A DNA stretch of 60,305 bases from contig FN649741.1 in NCBI GenBank assembly GCA_000310025.1, positions 1,545,758-1,606,062 of the forward strand. Reading direction: 5' to 3'. The notes beneath the pieces are model-generated. The model ran no database searches. It was not told where the DNA came from and saw only the letters and a list, made by a program, of their open reading frames with translations. Origin of the DNA: Ectocarpus siliculosus. Lineage: Eukaryota > Sar > Phaeophyceae > Ectocarpales > Ectocarpaceae. Numbering within the stretch: the stretch's first letter is position 1; the number at the start of each line of letters is the position of its first letter. Positions 23,707-37,200 of the stretch are shown in pieces. The position numbers were made by a program, and so were the translations under genes.

Positions 23707-24823
23707 AAAGAAGAGGAAGAGCGCCATTGTCGGGGGTGAGGGGGGAGGGAAGAAGCAGCAGCAACAGCGGGGGTCGATGGGCAAGAAGCGGCTCAAGCCC
23801 AACAAGGAAAAAAACAGGCAGACCAAGGTTATCAGTCACCCAGCGGCGAGGTCAAGCGCCCCGCCTCTCCGCTTACCCTCTCGAGGCCGATCTGATTTCG
23901 ATTTCGATTCCGACGACTCAGCGGCGGACGACGACGACAACCGTGCGCGGAATACCGTACCCGCAGCGGCGGCGCCGGCGAGCAGGAAGAAGGCACGGGG
24001 CGGGGGTGCTGCCGGGAACAAGGTGAAGCGAATGCGTACATCGTCGGGCGGCAGGCGAGAGGAGGCGGACGGTAGCAGAGCGCGACCCCTGGAGGGGCTA
24101 GCGGCAGCGAGTCCGGCCCCTGGCACCCGCGTTGCAGGCACGAAAGCGACGGCTACCACAGGTAGTCCTTCCTCTTCTCTGAAGCTGACGGCTCACCACA
24201 GCAGTACCTCGACGGCAAGGAGCGGTGGTGGCAGCAGCAGCGAGGCTAGTGCATCATCCTCTCGGCGGGGACCGTGGCGCCTCGGCGCTCTGTTCGCAGA
24301 CTCAGACGACGACGACGACCCCGAGGGAGACGGGGACGGGGGCGGGGGTCTCGCGGGGTGCAACTGGAGGCTGTCTGACGACGAGAACGAAGGCGACGAC
24401 GAGATCGACCTGCACAAGAGGAGGAGCCCACGGCGGTCTGCGGCCGGGAGGGGGGGGGCCGTGTCTGCCAGGAAAAAAATGCGCAGGGCGACCGGCGGCG
24501 GCGGCGGCGACAGGGGAAGCGATGGATGCAATTCCGCTGGCGGCGGCGGCGACAGGGGAAGCGATGGATGCAATTCCGCTGGCGGCAGTGGCGGCCGGGG
24601 GGGAGAAGGCAGTGGAGCCAAGGTGGAGCAGGCTGGTGGTTGGGCCGATGGTAGTCTTTCGCCGTCCGTCCCGGTCGTGGACGCTACAGCTGCTGGCGGT
24701 AGCCCAGGCAAGGCTTCGACGAGCCAGCAGGGCATCGAGGAGCAGGCGGAGCAGGCCGAGCTGGAAGCGATTCGAGCGCAGTTCAGGAAGGTGGACTCCC
24801 ACCGGCTGAGCCTGTCGCGCTAG
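23192..24823 (+). CDS. basic, disordered, probably nuclear protein with a KEN box
   Basis: A 543-residue open frame starting at MPTTPASGKENIGG. The frame is open further upstream, but an intron acceptor at about 23147 and composition change favour this ATG. Almost the whole protein is low complexity: Ser-, Ala-, Gly- and Lys/Arg-rich, with acidic patches (FDFDSDDSAADDDD, SDDDDDPEGD, SDDENEGDDE). Several basic clusters could act as nuclear signals (GGKKRKS, GKKRLKPNKEKNRQ, RKKARGGG, ARKKMRRA). KEN at residues 9-11 is a possible APC/C degron. A 14-residue Gly/Asp/Ser block is duplicated at about residues 437-464. Only the C-terminus looks folded: a charged helix (EEQAEQAELEAIRAQFRKVD) then SHRLSLSR. 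I do not recognise a family with confidence. A sororin-like cohesin protector is one idea from the KEN box plus a C-terminal F-x-x-V-D motif, but is unproven. Confidence 0.65.
24493..24590 (+). repeat. in-frame GC-rich minisatellite (about 42 bp, two units)
   Basis: Two near-identical units of a (GGC)n run plus gacaggggaagcgatggatg and caattccgct lie in frame in the KEN-box gene, so length changes would alter the protein by 14 residues without a frameshift. Confidence 0.9.
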
Positions 24824-27033
24824 ACAGTGTCGTGTGATGTGCGGGCCGCGCGGCGGACAGACGCCCCGGTACAGGCAACGCGCTCTTGCATGTGGCATAC
24901 GGCGGTATTGCGAGTACCGGTGGTGCGGCGGGACTATTGAGAAAGTCCGGATATAGATATATATATATGTTGTGGTTCCAGGGAGGTAGGCGTGCGGCAC
25001 CCCCTTGTGCCTTTGAAGTGATGCATGCTATTCTGGCGCGGAGCGACGCTGGGGGCTGGAAAGGAAGGGCGAGGGGGGTCGGTCATGCAGCGGATCGTTG
25101 TAGAGCTATTTCAATGAGGTATTTCACTGTTGTAAGTAAGGGTTTCCTCGGCATGTACGACAAGTCACGTTTGGATTTGCCGCAGGGGGCTTGGAGAGAG
25201 AGCGTTTCGACTCAAAAATGTTTGGATGTGTGACCGTCGTTCATCCTGATGGGCGTTCAAAACGAGAAGAACGGCAGTACGAGCCAGTGTAGAACATCGG
25301 CGATGATGGTGGTCTTACCGTTCTTCTGTAGTTGCAGATGACACGTGTTTTGTACATTATTATGTTTTTGGCATCTAGCCCTTGCAAAAATCAGGCTTTG
25401 CGTCCTTCGTGAGCGGGACGCGCCGCTTCCGGCTGTGGCTTTTGAGACGCCGTGGAGGCGACACGAGACACAGTACAGTTAGGGCGTGCTGGGTACTTTG
25501 TCCGCGTGGACGTTGAGAAGGTTGGAGTTGGAGAACGGCAAGAACGTTTTTCTTGGCAGCATTGGAAGTTGGCGAGGAAAGAAATATATATACTCCACAA
25601 CAATCGCGTGCGCACTCCCGGTGCAGTCAAGGTATCTTCGTGAAGGGTGCTGTAGCGCTTCGTTGTGGGGAGCTACTGCTGTAGGGGTTCGAAGAAGCTT
25701 ATCACCGACGTGTCCCCGTTGTGTGGTTTCTTCGTATCCAAAGGCTTGTATTGTGTGCATCAAACAGGTTTAGAAGGCCACTAGAGTTCGGAGCACGGAC
25801 CGCTCTTGTCTTCGTGGGTGTGCCCTCTCGGTGCCACTGCATTTCCACGTAGTAGATGCACCGCGTGCCCTTGTTTTTCGGTTCCCAACCGCATATTATT
25901 GTCTTGTGCTCACCTACAGCACTCTTTCGATGAACAGCAAACATAGCATACCGGACGTGCAAGTTGTAGAGTTTCTGTGTCTTTAATAGGATGTCCGTGT
26001 CGTGCACGAGGGGCTGAACGCCCTTGCAGAATCAATCTTCCACCATGCGAGTGGTTTTCGGAGAGAGGGGGTGGCTGACATTTGTTTTTACGAATCAGGG
26101 TCTTCACACGTGAGTGTTTCTTTTGTCATGTTTTATGACACACGGTCGAAGTGCTTGCAGAAACTGCTACAGCGGTGCCCCCACTCTCCGATGAAATTAC
26201 CTTTCCCACCAGAGTTCGAAAACAAGCAGGCAAAGCAACGAAAAGCGTATCGCAGCAACGGCAATCCGACATTTTACGGTGGTCCTCGCGCTGTTCGCCT
26301 TTGCTGATGAACTTGTACCTTTTCTTTGGGCACAAACGAAGACGAAGGACACCAAGATAGTTGGGATAGAGAATAGAGTCTATCGGCAAGCCTTTCCTTG
26401 TACCGTCGATCGAAGATTGGCGAATCCTCCGTGTGCCGCGGACTTTTTTTTCTTGTGTGTTTCCATCTCACGCCTCTCTGGACGAACCCACTGCGTTTTC
26501 GCTCGAGAGCAAAAAATCGCACGTAAAAGCATGTAGGTAGAAAGGTGCAAACCTTCCCCGAAGACAGCAGTAGCACATTGGTGATCCGCGCTCTCGTCGC
26601 ACGTTCTTTGTTCGCTCTTGCCAAAACCGAAAACGCCTCCGTCCTCCATCCCGCCAACTGCGAAAAAACGCCCCCCGCAAAAGAAGCTGGCGCAACCTCC
26701 ACTGCTGTTCATACACAGCGCGCAAACCTCATGCTACGGGGACGCGTCGTAGGTGCCCGGCACCATATCGACGCGCCCCGTCAATCCCGACACATGAATC
26801 TGACGGTGGCTTCAGCACGAGCAATCTGCCGGCGTACATGTTTGCCGGATCCGCCATGCCAATCTATGGGTTACTGACAGCAGCCCAACAGCGTTGCATT
26901 GATCCTCATCAGTCCACCAGCCCTGTTGGCCGGCCGGCTCCAGAAAAAACGCGAAAGTATGGCAGCCATGTATGTACGGCAATGTGCGTCTGGCCTCTAA
27001 TTGGTCAGCGATGTGTGTCTGGCCTCTAATTGG
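24824..27033. other. convergent intergenic region
   Basis: This spans the 3' flanks of the KEN-box gene (plus) and the ZRANB2-type gene (minus). I see no coding signal. Frames on both strands between 26270 and 26720 are open but have no domain and no codon bias. A 24-base direct repeat begins at 26988 and its second copy (27017-27040) runs into the ZRANB2-type stop codon. Confidence 0.5.
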
Positions 27034-27040
27034 TCAGCGA
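26988..27040. repeat. 24-bp direct repeat, period 29, overlapping a stop codon
   Basis: The word gtctggcctctaattggtca plus gcga occurs at 26988-27011 and 27017-27040. On the minus strand the second copy contains the TGA stop (27036-27034) of the ZRANB2-type gene, so the duplication spread the end of the coding region into the 3' UTR. Confidence 0.9.
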
Positions 27041-28508
27041 CGACGGTCACGGTCGCGGCTCCTTGAGCGACTCCGCCTCCGTCTTGACCTATCCTTGTCG
27101 TCCCTACTGCTCCTGTCAGCGGATGTTCGTGTTGAGAGAGGGGACGGGGCGGGGTGTACCGTAAATGCATGCTGTAGTCGTTAGACTAATGACCTCGCAT
27201 ACCTACAGTACCGGGACGCAGCGATATGCCGGGTTATCGCCGGCCTAGGCTACCTTTCACAAGGACCCGACGGGGGGGGGGGGATCGAGCACAAAGAGGG
27301 TTACTGCGTGCGCGCAAGCGTGTGTGTCAAGGAGAGCAGGGAAGATGATATGTACAGCGATCCCGGGGAAGCCGTTTCGGCCTCGTCCGCCGAGTTATAC
27401 CCCTGGAGTAAGGCACAAATCCACCCCCTAAAAGTGGAAACTAAAGTGTCGCGCAGTAGGTCAAGAAGTGAGACGAATGCCACCGCACGAACAGACGCGA
27501 TACATACAAATCTGCGCGAATACTCGCACATACATCTGCAGCGAACTTTGGCATTCCGTGACAGCCTCAAGACCGAGAGCAAGCCATCGTCTGGGGCTAC
27601 AACGTGGGCTAGCGTCTCACCTTTCTCGGCTCCTGCTCCTGCTCCTGCTTCTCACTCCCCTTCGTCTGTCCTTGTCTCTGCTGTCCCGTCTGTCCCTGTC
27701 CCTGTGATGCAAAAGAACGGAAGGAATAGAACGGTTCACAGCATCATCAGGAACGTTCCGGCCGAAACTGTTCGACTACGAACAGTTTTGCCGACCGCAA
27801 CTTTCGCAGGGCGTCGCGCGAACGGCACCATCACACGAGCACACCCACACCGCGTAAAATGAAAATGAAAATGAAAAATGAATCCAAGGCCGGTCGCAAG
27901 CTGACGAACGACGCTACATGACGCCACGGCGGGGATGGGCATATACGAGCATCTCAGCTGCTGTCGAGAAAGGCGCACTGGAAACAAAACCGTTCGGTGC
28001 GCAAGCGTGCAAGCAACCAAAATGATGGCTGCAACTCTGGCTGCATTCCGTGGTCACCGACACGGACTGCTGGCCGATGAATCTATTTGTCAGCCATGTT
28101 CTTTGCACTGCCCCGCAAAAACGCAACCTGAGAGCGAGGGCAAGACGTGAAGGCAATCATGCCAACCCCGACCTCGTCTGTTAGCATTCCGCTTGACAAT
28201 GTGCATGCCTCTCGCTCAAAGGCACTCCATACCATGCTTTAGCGTGCCATCCCACTGCGATACCGACAAAAGCTGCTAAATACACGGCGGTCGATACCAG
28301 CGAAGGCGTGCACATCCAACGCCCTTGCCAGCCCCGAACAAAACCATGCAGCCTCAAGCCCCCATTGCATGCCCACACAACAAGTACACGCGCGCACGCT
28401 TCGCGTGAGAACGACAGCCACAGAGTTCCCCGCACCCACCTGTCTCTATGGTCTCCCCCTCGCCCGTCCCTGTCTCCTCCACTCGCCGCCGCCGCCGAAA
28501 CCCCATTG

Positions 28509-28548
<40 letters not shown>

Positions 28549-30008
28549 TGCGCCCGCCGCCCGCAAGCCTGGGGCGCCCGAACTTATCATACGTGGTCAC
28601 GGATGGGGCGGGCGACGCATCGTCAAACTGCCCCCGCACCGGGGGTTTGCCGACGGGGGCCAGGCTGGTCCCGCCCAGGATCCCACCTCCGAACGACTTG
28701 CGGAGGCGTGCCAGAGCTGCATCCTGTTATGGCGCGGCGGAAGGGCGCGGGTGCCAAGGCAAATGGGTTTGGGGTCACGTTCTCATTTCGTTCCGCCTTC
28801 TGGCGACAAACCGCCACCGCCACTGGCGGGAGAGCAGCGCGCTCGCCGTGTTTCTTTGGGAACTATCAGGGGACCATGCTGCCGGCCCGGATGCGCATGT
28901 ATGGACTCACCTCCTTGGCCTTCTTGTCGGCGCGAGCCTTGATCTTCTTCCGGCCGAAGTCGTCGAAGCCATCCTCGTCGACCTCCACCGTCGCAACAGA
29001 CGCCCGGTCCTGGCGCTCGTTGAAGCCACCGCCGAGCCCCTCTCGAGCCTGCCAAGCGTTGTGAAGCGGAAGCATGTGGGATGATAGAAGCAACCAATCG
29101 TGCTCGAGTAGGAACCGACCCAGGGGGGGCTGGTTTTGGGGCTTGAAATCCCGGGGAGAAGGGAAAGACGAATAAGGATGCGGCATGTAGGTGCAGCTAC
29201 TGCTGTAGCGCTGTCTTATCGGGAACATGGATGGGTGAAGAGGGGTCGGTCACCATAGAGCAAGTGGCATGATGCAGCGAATATTGTGGGCGGCCGAGTT
29301 CCATCGTGACCGGCAGCAGTATTGCTGTCTGAATGTGGTGGAAATCTTTGGCAGCATAGACATGTGCCAAACGTGAATCCGTAGAGGTAGGCCGTACATC
29401 GGTACATCAGAGAGCAAACGGCGGTGATTCATTGACAAAACGAACGAAAGTCAAAGGGTGTTCTGGTATTGCCATAGAGTCTGCGGGAGCAATGCATCTA
29501 TTTACGTGTAGTCTACCGCTGCTGTTAAAACCAGTTTGTTGTGGACTCCCAACACCATCAGCACCGCTCCTGCCATGTGTTACCAACGTACCACCAAACG
29601 AGGGTACCGGTACAGCAGTAGTTAGGAAATCCAACAGCAGGTAACACCGAAACTCACCTCGTCCGTGGCCGCAAGGTTAGGCTTCGGGTTGTTACACTTG
29701 TTGCAGGTCGCCCGGCGCTCCCAGTTGACGTTGCCGCACGCGGTGCACGTCCAATCGCCCTTCTTGAACAGCCCCGCCGGTCCTCTGAAGTCCTTCTGCT
29801 CCTTCTTAAGGAGAGGCTTTCCACCTCCGCCAGCGGGAGGGACAGGCGCTCCCCGGCCCATGCTGGCATCAAGCTCCGCGATTCCTGCGATGGCGACGCC
29901 TCCGCCACCCCGTCCTCGCCCTCTCCCCCTTCCCCTTCCACCCCCATCGCCCCTACCTCCGGCTGGGACAGCCGCAGCGGCCGGATCATACGCTTCGCCC
30001 TCAGACAT
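27034..30008 (-). CDS. ZRANB2: ZRANB2-type RanBP2 zinc-finger, RS-domain splicing factor
   Basis: Five exons, all phases consistent: 30008-29658, 29048-28911, 28723-28440, 27701-27621 and 27112-27034, giving 310 residues. An RGG-rich N-terminus (about 18-37) precedes one RanBP2-type zinc finger at 85-112 (GDWTCTACGNVNWERRATCN then KC), with the four Cys and the Trp/Asn that read single-stranded RNA in this family. Exon 2 carries the family signature GLGGGFNERQDR and DEDGFDDFGRKKIK. Exon 3 has a long poly-Gly run, and exons 4-5 make a C-terminal RS domain (RSRSRSRSRER, RSRRRRSRSRSRDRDRRR, stop). Human ZRANB2 has two fingers and a longer RS tail; here there is one finger. The expected role is RNA binding at splice sites with other SR proteins in the nucleus. 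ATG at 30008 gives MSEGEAYDP. It is divergent from DNAI1, 1.25 kb away. Identity is strong from finger plus FGRKK plus RS order. Confidence 0.9.
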
Positions 30009-31257
30009 CTCCCTCGCTCTCTACTGCTGCTGTGTATCTGGAACGCTAAATATGATGCCAGTGGATCCCGCACCCGGCGATAGCGACCACGGCTGCAGCA
30101 GGCCGATTGCACAGCGTGTCAATGCGCAGTGGTCACCAAGCGAGGTTTAGTACAAAAGCAAGCAAGAGCTGTGCTTACTGGACATGAGTGGACTGCTGCA
30201 CTCACTCCCCGCCGGGCGCGAAGGTGGGGGGCACGCAAATGGAACCTTGTTGTGTACCCAAAAGTGGGGTTTCCCCGGCGGCGCAGCATGTCTTGTAACC
30301 GACGCCGGCAAGCCCGCGTGCTGGATCCCCCGTGATGGGATGCTGGGATCATCGATCTTTGTTCGCGAAAGTTGCGGCTTTCGAGTCTAGATCTCCTGGG
30401 ATTCAAAGCAGGGGACTGCGCCTGGAAGAGCCGGTGCAACAGGCAAGGAGTTGTGAAATCCTAAGGGTTCGGTTCATTGGTGGTGTGGCCGAAACGAGGG
30501 CAGGATTTGGGATGTGAACCTCCGATGTCTTCGGCACCGTCAACACTTCTACAGTACCACTACTGTACACTGCTGTAAATCGCCTATTCTCACTCACAAG
30601 GTGGAAGGTTTGGTTAGCCTTCCACGGCACCCACTGCTGTAGCGAATTAAATCGTTGACGTATTCAAAACAAAGCAAGACCGCCATCCCCGTGCTGGATC
30701 TGTACGTCCGTGGGCAGAACGACACCAACTCACTGGTACTGGTTTCTGTCTCAGCCTAGGGTTGGCCCGATGTGTGTCCTTGTTGTTGCATTGTTGTAGT
30801 TGCTGCTGCATCTGCTGCTGCTGCTGTTGTTGCTGATGGTGATGATAATGGATGTGCTACTTGTTATTGCTGTCTTACCACACTTCTTCCCTTGTTGGTC
30901 TTCGAGGTTAAAACCAAAACCCCCGGTCATGAACAGACCCATCAAGACAGATAGATGTGTGCACCCTTTTGTGTGTGTTTTCGTCCCACCTTCTGTGGGT
31001 GCAGCCTACAAGAATAAGGAATGAAAACCAGCTGTGCACAGAATAAGCCGAAACAATGAAAGGTTTTCAGGACTTACAAGCACGGCCACCGTTAGGACAG
31101 GAAACCCCCACATGGAATTAGAGCAAATCGCTCCAATCCTCACGCTACGTACGTCCATGACGTACAATACGCGCCACCCCCCATCCAAACATATAGTCTA
31201 GTCTACATACCTGTGTCTTTCAAGCTCCTGTGAAATATCCGTCAAGTTCTCTTTTGC
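30009..31257. other. divergent promoter region between ZRANB2-type gene and DNAI1
   Basis: A 1.25-kb spacer between two outward-facing start codons, so it should hold both promoters. There is no coding signal. It contains several copies of the actgctgta word (about 30553-30573 and 30632) and a CTG-rich run at about 30795-30835. I could not identify a defined core promoter element. Confidence 0.5.
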
Positions 31258-34200
31258 ATGTCTCAAAACAGGATGACGAGCAAAGGGAAGAAAGCGGCAC
31301 AGTCTGGCGCCAAGAGCAAAAAAGCCCCCGGGTTTGGGAAGGGACCAGCGGCTGGTGTGGCCAGTCAGTTGGCGACGTTTGAAGATGATGACATGTACCA
31401 AGAGCCGATTAAAAAGGTGCACACTTTCCGCTATGTAGTGAAACAGCTTCGCGAACTGTATGGTATATCACGTATGAGCGGTAGAGGGTGCTGAGGGAAC
31501 GGATGACATTCCCCCCCAAGTTTTATTCGACGCTGCTGTTGCGCACCCTTCATCTTCTCAACCTATGGAGAAGGTGGTGCGTCCTGCCAACCAGCTACAG
31601 CTGAGTGAAACGGAGATGAAGGAGGAGCACACACGGGTCCTAACGGCCAATGACCCTAACGGTGAGACCCCAGGGACTACGCGTCACTTCAAGTCGAGAA
31701 CGTAGTTTGTGCTGATGTGCGGGTTGCTGTGCTGTGCCAAGTGGGTGGCACTGTTGCTGCAGTATGTGGACCATAGGTGTTTATGCAACCCCCATTGGTT
31801 GTCCTATACCCCCCCAACCTCACTACACACGCCCACCCGATTTCGCCCTTCCCCTTGCGACTGCCTTCTGTTGCTCTCTAAACCTTGAAGTTCCCAACAA
31901 TATCAGCAAGTACAACTACAAGGATCACATGTATAAGATAGATCCTCCAGGGCCCGGTGACCACCTGGCGATGCATCTAGCTATTGATGGCTGGGCTCTC
32001 TTTCGCGAGGGCGACGAGGCCAAGCTGCAAGCGACGGCAGAGGAAAAGAGAAAGGCGGCGGCGGACGAGGCTAGGAAGGAGGCGCAGAAGCAGGCGAGAG
32101 AAGGGGGGGGGGGGCATGGGCAGGCATATGACGAAGAAGGTCTCCTGATTGTAGATGGCTCACCATTACCCTCGGGAAGAAGCGTGGTGTTGAAGGAGCC
32201 AGACTGACGTCGTGACGTGTTGGTCTACTCGCGCCGTAACTTGCGATTCGATCCGTAGCACAAGCTATGGGACAATATTTTTCTACGTGTGTCAAGCATG
32301 AGAGACCGATTTGGCTCCCTGGGGTGTTCTGTCGAACACCATGACTGTGGAAATTATTGTCGCTGCGCGAGAATCAGGTTAACCCAGGACCACTAGTGTT
32401 GCTGTTGCCGTCGTCGTTTATGTCGTTGCTGCCAACCGATTACCCTTGGCAACCAACCCACCAGGCTATCGAGGCGGGAGAAGAACCTGACCAGGACGCC
32501 GGTAATGAAAGCGGGAAAAACCAGTTCAACTACTCTGAGCGCGCCGCACAGACCTTCAACAATCCTATGCGGGAGAGAGGAGTAGTTACGGAACCGCCGC
32601 CAATGCTTTCTTTCAGAAACACCGTGGCGCAGTGGGAGATTTATGACTCGTACATGGCAGAGTACTCGGCACAGGTTTGTGCTCGTGCAATGAAGGAGCT
32701 GTTCAGCGCTGGTTCTAGCGCGATACATACACGATACTGCCGGCACTACCGAAATGTTGAAAGTGTTGTACTATCCGTGCGGCACACTAACGTTCGAGTT
32801 TTTCGTGTGCAGCCGTTGTTGGAAAGAGTGCTAGCTTTGGTGTCGGAAATTCGCGTCTCTCGAGGAGTTCAACTCTAGTATTAACCTTGAAAATTAGCAG
32901 CCTTGTGGAACGTCTATCCTCGTGTGGTTTTCGCGCGCACAAGGACCGGAATACATTATTTATTGAGAGCGGTGTCGGAGGATGTTGTTTGCAAACCTAG
33001 GACTTGGTCGAGTCATCGGTAGACTCCGGGCCGGTGAGGCAACAGGAAACAGACAAAAAAACTTCGATCTGCATGCTCTAACAGTCCCGTTTCTACTGCA
33101 GTTCAGACATGTGTCCATCACCACCCTCTTCATCGAAACCTACGTCGTGCTTGTGAATTTGCGTTTGCTTTCCATGGAGTACTGGACAGATGGCTGAACA
33201 AGAGGTCGAAAACAAGAAGAAGAGAGAAAAAGGTGAGGGAACGTGATTGCGTCCCTGATGTGTCTCGTGCCTCTTCTTGGAAGCTCTCGCACCCCAAGGC
33301 AACGTATTGCGGCTTGCTGTGATGCAGGTAATCTTTAGAAAGACAAAACCACGTTTAGAAGGTGCTAAAATATGCTTTGTTTTCTCTCCGACAGGCCATG
33401 CACAGAAGTTGAAGTCATCTTTGGTGCCGATTCATCGCGTCCTGTATAAATGTTCGAACCCCACGCAGAGGCCGCCGATGATGGGGCGGGCGGAGGGGGC
33501 CGGAACGAGGACGACATGGTTCACAGCGCCAAGATGGGAGGTGCCCTCAAGATTCTGGAGCGGATGGTAAACCAGAATGCGGAGGACGAGATCTTCCAAG
33601 ACTTCAAGTACTGGGAGGTGAGACCATCTAGCCCTTCCATTGCTTTCACCGGGTTTGCGAACGTACTAAGTGATAGGTTTTGCGATGTCGTACTCTGTCT
33701 GGATCTGTGTCTTCAGTTTCGACCACGAGACGTGCTCTCCGACCCAATTACCCAGCAGATTGCAAGCCTTCATGTTGAACGGTCGCTCCTGACGATCTTT
33801 ACCCCGCTACGTAGAGGCACGAGCATCAATCTGTTTGATGTGCCATGTCTTTCCTCGCCAGAATGCAAGCCATTGCTCCAACGCGTTGGTTCGATCGGCC
33901 CTAACACGCCGCTGTTTAGGACGCATCGGATCATTTCCGTGAGGGCGAGGGATCTTTGCTCCCCCTGTGGCGCTTCAGCACGGACAGGACCAAGAGGAAG
34001 CAGGTACGTTGCGGTGGCGCGAATCCTTCGGGGTAGGCTGAGTGAGTCGAAGCATTGAATCAGTGTTGCGGCCACGCGGCCGTTTGCTGGGCGTTGAACG
34101 GCCCCGACCACGCAAATGCCCCCGCACGAAGTTGTGCAGACTATTGGCCGAAGGCGTGGTGCGGTGAGACTTCCTGTCTACGGACGTCATGTTGCATGCT

Positions 34201-37200
34201 ATGTGGTCCCCGCTGAGGTACGGCACAGTCCACAAACAAAAATGTGCGGTCTCGTTGTTCGTTATGCATGGTATACCGCTCAGAGTAATGCATAGTATTT
34301 GAAGGTGTTCAGTTGTCTCGTGCAGACAACAATACGTGCTGGCTGTTGGAACACTAGCGCTCAGCCGTACATGAAAGGTGATGGTAAATGGCGTCAAAAC
34401 CACCCGTTTCTCACGATCATAGCTTCGTCCGAGCCTTCGATTACATCTGGCATCATTCGTGTGCGTAAGACGTTGTGTACGGTGGAAATGCAAAACACCG
34501 GCCGGCCGTCGACCTTGTTCTTTCCCGCAGGTGACGGCCCTAGCGTGGAACCCGCAGTACCCTGATCTGTTCGCGGCAGCCTATGGCAGCTACGACTTCA
34601 TGCGCCAGGGCAGCGGGATGGTGTGTTGCTTCAGCTTGAAAAACACCAGCCACCCGGAGTACACCTTCGGCACCGAGAGCGGGGTAAGGGGAGGGGCGCG
34701 CGGGGGGAATTTGATCTCTTTGGACGCTTCTATCTACGGAGGTGGTGCACGGCTATCTTTTGCACGAAAGGGTTTGGGTCCTCTTTAATTGGTTGACCGT
34801 GGGTAACGGTTGCCGTGATTGAAAGCCATTTCGTTGGTCAATTCCAGAGGTTGCGCATCTTTATGACTCGACCCTTAAATCTTGTGCGTGCTCCGTAGAA
34901 ACACGACGCAAATCATACTGGTTCCGCGACGTGTGCTACAGATGGCACGCTACGCTCGCTACGCTCCTCATGTATACGTACTATGCCGAACTGCACTGAA
35001 CGAAACAGGTTATGTGCCTCGACTTTCACCCGGTGCACAACTCCTTGCTGGCGGTGGGCTGCCACGACGGCACCGTCATGGTTTTCGACGTCAGACACAA
35101 GGCGAACCGCCCCATCTACTCCTCTAGCATCAAGACGGGCAAGCACACGGACCCCGTGTGGCAGGTATGCGAAAAGAGGAGGGAGGATGTGTGTTCGATT
35201 GCGCAGCCAAAGCCATTATGGATCGACTGACCACCGTTGTGAACGTTCAAGTTACCACACCTGGCCCGCGTGGTGCAAGCTATTCGACGCCATCCCCGCG
35301 ATTCAAGCACATAGTAATATCGGAGGTCTGACACCTGCAGCATCTGATCGGGCTCGGGTCGGGACTGTTTTCTGTATCCCGCGTGACGTGTTCAGGTGTA
35401 TTGGCAAAGTGACGACCAGCCCAAGGAGCTGAATTTTTTCAGCATTTCCTCCGACGGCCGGGTGGCCAGCTGGGTCATGTCCAAGAACGAGCTTAAGATG
35501 GAGCCAGTCATGCAGCTCAAACTCGTCAACACTATCAAGGTTAGCAATGGGATCGTCCACAATTGTACCCCTACCCCGATGATCATGTTTCGCGTATTTT
35601 TAAACAGATGCTGTACTGCTTTGTGCTCGACTGTCTGTCCACGCTCGATCAACATCGAATATTTTAAACAGATGCGCCTCATCAAGCTGTAACCCGGGGT
35701 GCAATCCACTTCAACCTCGGCCACCTTCGCTCCACATGGTGGTAATTGTTTTTCCTCTTTGCGTGTGCGGGGTAACTCTGACGATCGTTACACGTCTGGG
35801 CGTGTGCCTATTACCGCAGGACGACCCGGAGGAGACCTCTCTCTCCGGGCTGGCTGGGGGCTGCTGCTTCGACTTCAACCGGCACAGCGAGCACCTCTTC
35901 CTCGTGGGCACCGAGGAAGGGAAGATCCACAAGTGCTCAAAGGCGTACAGCGGGCAGTATCTCGAGACGTACGAGGGGCACAACATGGCCGTCTACACGC
36001 TCAGGTTCGCAGAAAGGAGGGGAGAAGGATGGAAGCGTCCGACGCTTTCTGGAGTCTCGAAAAACAGTGTTTCTGGTAGGCACGAGCGGTTCTGCTTTAG
36101 GGACGTTCTCAACTGAGGAAGGGATTGGTGACCGTTACCGTCCGTTGAAATGTTTCCGTGATCAGAAATCGTTCGTCACCAGAAGAACTTGCGCACGCTA
36201 TATCTATCGCGACGGACCAGCGTGAGACACAAACATTGCGCACTATCATGTCACAAGCCCTTCTGCATCGACATAATTCCCCCCACCCCCGATGGAACCA
36301 CTTCTTGCTCCAACGATACTTCGAGCATCTCGGTAGATAAAAGGTGGCTTGAAGATGCCCTCTCGCCACACTCGCCGCCCCAAACACCCCGTCAGGTGGA
36401 ACCCCTTCCATCCCCGGGTGTTCGTGTCGTGCTCGGCGGATTGGACGGTGAAGCTGTGGGACCACAGCGTGCCGTACCCGATCATGAGCTTCGACCTTGG
36501 AAATGCGGTAAGGAGGCAGCGGACGTAAAGTCACGCAGATATATGTGCATCGCACAACACCACAAAGACCACCGCTGGCGTGGTGGTTGCCGAGCGATCG
36601 ATCCCGTCGACATGTGCCAGTGTGGGCGAAATCGAGAGCCAGGGTTTGTTAGCGAGACTTTCGTGCGGATCCGAGACCAGGGGTATTGTAGGTGCGCCGT
36701 TTTTGTTCCTGCCCACCCGTCCATCCATTATTGCCTTCCTACGTTTGTTCGAGGCTTTTCGTCGTCATACACCGAACTAGTTGTGCGCAGTAAACATCTT
36801 CGTGAAAGAACGGGCACACCAATTTTTCGGCGCAACGGGGGAAGGTCGGGTGATAATAGTTTCTCGTGTACGGTAGCTCCTGTGAATCCACGTGTTGGGG
36901 CTGCTTTGGGTGAGCCCGTGCCCTGTTGGTGAGGTCATTCTTCCTCGGTTCTCGCGTGGAATGAGACGTTTACGGTGCGAATGTTGTGGTTGCTGTTTTT
37001 CCGGCCACCAGGTTGGCGACGTTTTCTGGTCGCCTTACTCGTCAACGGTGATGGCGGCGGTCACGAGCGACGGGAAGGTGCACGTCTTCGACCTGGCAGA
37101 GAACAAGGTGCGTGTGCTACTACCGAGCATCACGATCTACGCGAACCGGGTGTGATGTTTGCCTTCTGTGGGCGACTGGCCTAAGAGACGAAAGAAAGAG

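Noticed and set aside
23090-23839. Long minus-strand frames opposite the KEN-box gene
   Set aside because: They are poly-Leu, poly-Pro and poly-Arg shadows of the Ser/Gly-rich coding strand.
28308-29084. 258-codon plus-strand frame across the ZRANB2-type gene
   Set aside because: It crosses introns and exons of a well-supported minus-strand gene and reads the poly-Gly codons as poly-Pro.
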